64,000 nucleotides of DNA from Brockia lithotrophica (GTDB lineage: Bacteria; Bacillota; Bacilli; Thermicanales; DSM-22653). Below, piece by piece: positions 62,065 through 64,000 of the stretch (positions are counted from its first letter, which is position 1; each line of letters opens with the position of its first letter). The stretch lies in the NCBI GenBank assembly GCA_003050565.1, contig PEBW01000006.1:62001-126000 (forward strand), written 5' to 3'. Made by a program: the position numbers and the translations under genes. The notes below the pieces were generated by a model. The model was not told the origin of the DNA and made no database searches. It saw nothing but the letters and a program-made list of their open reading frames with translations.

Positions 62065-62982
62065 TCACCCTCCTTGGAAGTCGCGCTCGGGGGAGAGATC
62101 CCCCGTACCTTGGGACTGCAGAAGACCCTCCCAGGAAGAACTCGGCAAAAAAGCGCGGGAAAAGATGCTCCCCGGAACCGCGCGAATCCTGCGCACGTCG
62201 GGGTCGATTTCCTCCACCTTGACGAGAGAAGCTACGCCCTCGACCACCCGCTCGCCCACCGTGGGCCCCTCCACGAAGACGAAGGCCCCAACCCCTTCGG
62301 CGCGAAATTCGCGGACGAGCTCCTGCATCCCGCGAATCGTACCTCCCCCGCGGAGAAAATCGTCCACGAGGAGCACACGCGACCCTTCGACAATCGCGCG
62401 TCGCGAAAGGGACATGGTCCGGATGCTCCGGGAAGAGGCGGAAAGGTAGTTGATCGTCACGAGGGATCCTTCCGTGATCTGGCCGTCCCGCCGGGCGATC
62501 ACCACCGGCTTCCCAAGGGCAAAAGACGCGGCGTAGGCGATGGGGATCCCCTTCGTCTCCACGGTGAGGACGACGTCGACATCTGCAGATGCAAAGGTCG
62601 CGGCGACGATCCGCCCTACGTTGCGCAAAATGTCCGGCCGCCCCAGGAGATCGGAAAGGTAGACAAAGCCCCCGGGTAGAATTCGTTCGGGCCGGGTGAC
62701 CTCCTCCACCAGCCGGCGCACGAAATTCTCCGCCCGTTCGCGAGAAATTCCCGGGACGTACCGCGCTCCGCCAGCCGCCCCGGGGGACGTCTCGATCGTC
62801 CCGATCCCTGCCCGGAGAAAGACCTCGCGCAAGATCGACAGATCCTCGCTCAGGGAAGACTTCGCCGCGCCGTACGTACGGGCGAGTTGCCCGAGAGAAA
62901 ACGCGCGCCCCGGTTCTTCGAGAAACCGCAAGGCGAGGTCAGCCAGCCTCGCGCTCCGCCTGAGCTTCGCTTCTTTCGCCAC
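62065..62982 (-). CDS. purR: Purine operon repressor PurR
   Basis: Bacillus-type PurR is 305 aa. A winged helix at the N terminus is followed by a phosphoribosyltransferase domain with the PRPP loop LLVDDFLRGGGTIRG. PRPP lifts repression of pur genes. The GTG at 62982 has GAGGAAGTGA. It lies 4 bp after ispE. Confidence 0.95.
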   Translation of the reverse strand: MAKEAKLRRSARLADLALRFLEEPGRAFSLGQLARTYGAAKSSLSEDLSILREVFLRAGIGTIETSPGAAGGARYVPGISRERAENFVRRLVEEVTRPERILPGGFVYLSDLLGRPDILRNVGRIVAATFASADVDVVLTVETKGIPIAYAASFALGKPVVIARRDGQITEGSLVTINYLSASSRSIRTMSLSRRAIVEGSRVLLVDDFLRGGGTIRGMQELVREFRAEGVGAFVFVEGPTVGERVVEGVASLVKVEEIDPDVRRIRAVPGSIFSRAFLPSSSWEGLLQSQGTGDLSPERDFQGG

Positions 62983-62986
62983 AGCG

Positions 62987-63889
62987 TCACTTCCTCAGGC
63001 TCGTGTTTCCCGCCAAGGATCGCCCCACCATCGCCGCTTCTTGGACAAAGGGGAACTCTCGCACGAGCACCTCGCGGGCACGGGAGAGCTCTTCCCCCCT
63101 TCGAAAAAGGCCTACGCAGGTAGGCCCGGATCCGGTGAGGAACGCCGCGCGGCCGCCGAGCTCCTCCAGCCGTTTCCGCACCTCGGCAATTTCGGGGAGG
63201 AGGGATTTCGCAGCCTCCTCGAGGTCGTTGGCGGCAAGCTCCGGAAGCGCTTCCCAATCGCCCGCGCTGAGGGCCTCCCGAAGCTTCCGCGCGCGGCCTC
63301 CATCCGAATACCGGCCTCCACGAGAGCGGAATTGGCGAAATACGTCTCGCGTCGCCAGGGAGGCCCGAGGTTTCACGAGCAGGAGGCGATAAGGACTTTC
63401 GCCGAAGGGGAGAAACGGCTCTACGCGCTCGCCGCGCCCCCCCACCCAAGCAAACCCGTCCCAAAGGAAGTAAGGAACGTCAGACCCCAATTCCGCACCC
63501 AGGGCGGCGAGCTCTTCCGGGGGGATCCCTAGCCCCCAAAGAAGGTTCAGCCCCCTGAGTACGGCTGCGGCGTCACTCGACCCTCCCCCCAGACCGGCCT
63601 CCACGGGAATCCGCTTCTCGAGGTCGATCCTTACGCCGCCCTTCCACCCAAAGCGGTCCCCGAGAAGAAGGGCCGCCCGTACGGCGAGGTTTTCTTCGCC
63701 GGCGGGAACCGCATACCCCCGAACGTGCAGGCGGACCACCGGTTCTTCGAGGAGGGTAAGTGTCACGGCATCGCCGAAGTCGAGGGGGGCAAAAACGGAA
63801 GCGATCTCGTGGTAGCCGTCCGGCCTTTGTCCGAGGACCTCGAGGACGAGGTTCACCTTTGCCGGCGCAAAGAGGTGGAGCGTTTCCAC
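62987..63889 (-). CDS. ispE: 4-diphosphocytidyl-2-C-methyl-D-erythritol kinase
   Basis: This is the fourth MEP-pathway enzyme. It is 300 aa. The GHMP motif PVEAGLGGGSSDAAAVL is intact, and the start (LFAPAKVNLVLEVLGQRPDGYHE) is typical. The GTG at 63887-63889 is chosen after GGGAGGAG. It heads ispE-purR-ridA. Confidence 0.96.
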   Translation of the reverse strand: METLHLFAPAKVNLVLEVLGQRPDGYHEIASVFAPLDFGDAVTLTLLEEPVVRLHVRGYAVPAGEENLAVRAALLLGDRFGWKGGVRIDLEKRIPVEAGLGGGSSDAAAVLRGLNLLWGLGIPPEELAALGAELGSDVPYFLWDGFAWVGGRGERVEPFLPFGESPYRLLLVKPRASLATRDVFRQFRSRGGRYSDGGRARKLREALSAGDWEALPELAANDLEEAAKSLLPEIAEVRKRLEELGGRAAFLTGSGPTCVGLFRRGEELSRAREVLVREFPFVQEAAMVGRSLAGNTSLRK

Positions 63890-63918
63890 GGGGAATCTCC
63901 TCCCCAATCATCCCCGCT

Positions 63919-63947
63919 ATTGTATCACGACGCAGAAAACGGGGGAA
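63919..63947 (-). promoter_or_regulatory. Predicted promoter for ispE-purR-ridA
   Basis: An extended -10 (TGATACAAT, hexamer at 63919-63924) with a weak -35 TTCCCC (63942-63947) is spaced by 17 bp, about 30 bp upstream of ispE. Confidence 0.55.
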
Positions 63948-63966
63948 AGGGTGGACCCTTTCCCCC
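63936..63966 (-). terminator. Terminator of the upstream gene outside the window
   Basis: The arms GGGGGAAAGGG / CCCTTTCCCCC (63941-63966) are followed on the minus strand by GTTTTC. It ends the transcript of a gene to the right of the window. Confidence 0.75.
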
Positions 63967-64000
63967 GCACCGAGCACAAACTAGCGCGTACCACCTTCGC

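Noticed and set aside
63967-64000. 3' end of another coding region (EGGTR before a stop)
   Set aside because: Only a few codons are visible, so the gene cannot be named. Only the terminator is reported.

Overview
The window is 64 kb of chromosome from a high-G+C, endospore-forming Firmicute, Bacilli-like in gene order. Sporulation genes are present (spoIIE, yabP, yabQ, spoVT, sigH), along with ctsR-mcsA-mcsB-clpC, hundreds of high-GC codons, and many GTG/TTG starts. By memory this resembles thermophilic genera such as Brockia or Hydrogenibacillus. That is inference only; nothing here proves the genus. Every gene I support except purU lies on the minus strand, so the window reads right to left.

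Layout in window order: (1) 1-16.3 kb is the transcription/translation core: tuf (partial), fusA, rpsG, rpsL, an L7Ae-like protein, rpoC, rpoB, a YbxB/RsmC methyltransferase, rplL, rplJ with an L10 leader and attenuator, rplA, rplK, nusG, secE, rpmG and sigH. (2) 16.4-23.6 kb is rlmB, cysS, cysE, a degenerate gltX-like gene, ispF, ispD, yacL and carD. (3) 23.8-29.6 kb is an accessory block where radA-disA sit in Bacillus. It holds an LPXTG-type surface protein, three small secreted paralogues sharing a QGNALGDLL motif, another small secreted protein, purU, a LacI-type regulator, and a secreted charged protein behind a cyclic-di-GMP-I type riboswitch. (4) 29.7-34.6 kb is the ctsR-mcsA-mcsB-clpC stress operon with its promoter and a CtsR-like box. 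(5) 34.7-43.2 kb has a HAD hydrolase, a rhomboid protease, a GNAT, lysS, greA, dusB, folK, folB, folP and coaX. (6) 43.2-53.7 kb is ftsH, hpt, tilS, spoIIE, trpS, divIC, yabQ, yabP, rlbH, HU and spoVT, with recognisable sporulation promoters. (7) 53.8-63.9 kb is a PrsA-like foldase, mfd, pth, prs, glmU, ridA, purR and ispE.

Most of the window is conserved housekeeping DNA. Four places depart from it. The gltX slot between ispF and cysE holds an intact 305-codon reading frame that is clearly homologous to glutamyl-tRNA synthetase but has lost both class I signature motifs and the anticodon-binding domain. The radA-disA slot is filled by a cell-surface gene block. A c-di-GMP riboswitch sits at the edge of that block. 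A perfect 15-bp hairpin carries the pth stop codon in its loop.

The B. subtilis neighbours that I expected but do not see in place are rae1, mrnC, a catalytic gltX, radA, disA, spoVG, ctc, yabK, yabR, yabN/mazG, the murJ-like yabM, the pab genes, cysK and hslO. They may lie elsewhere. I saw no tRNA, rRNA, CRISPR array or insertion sequence.
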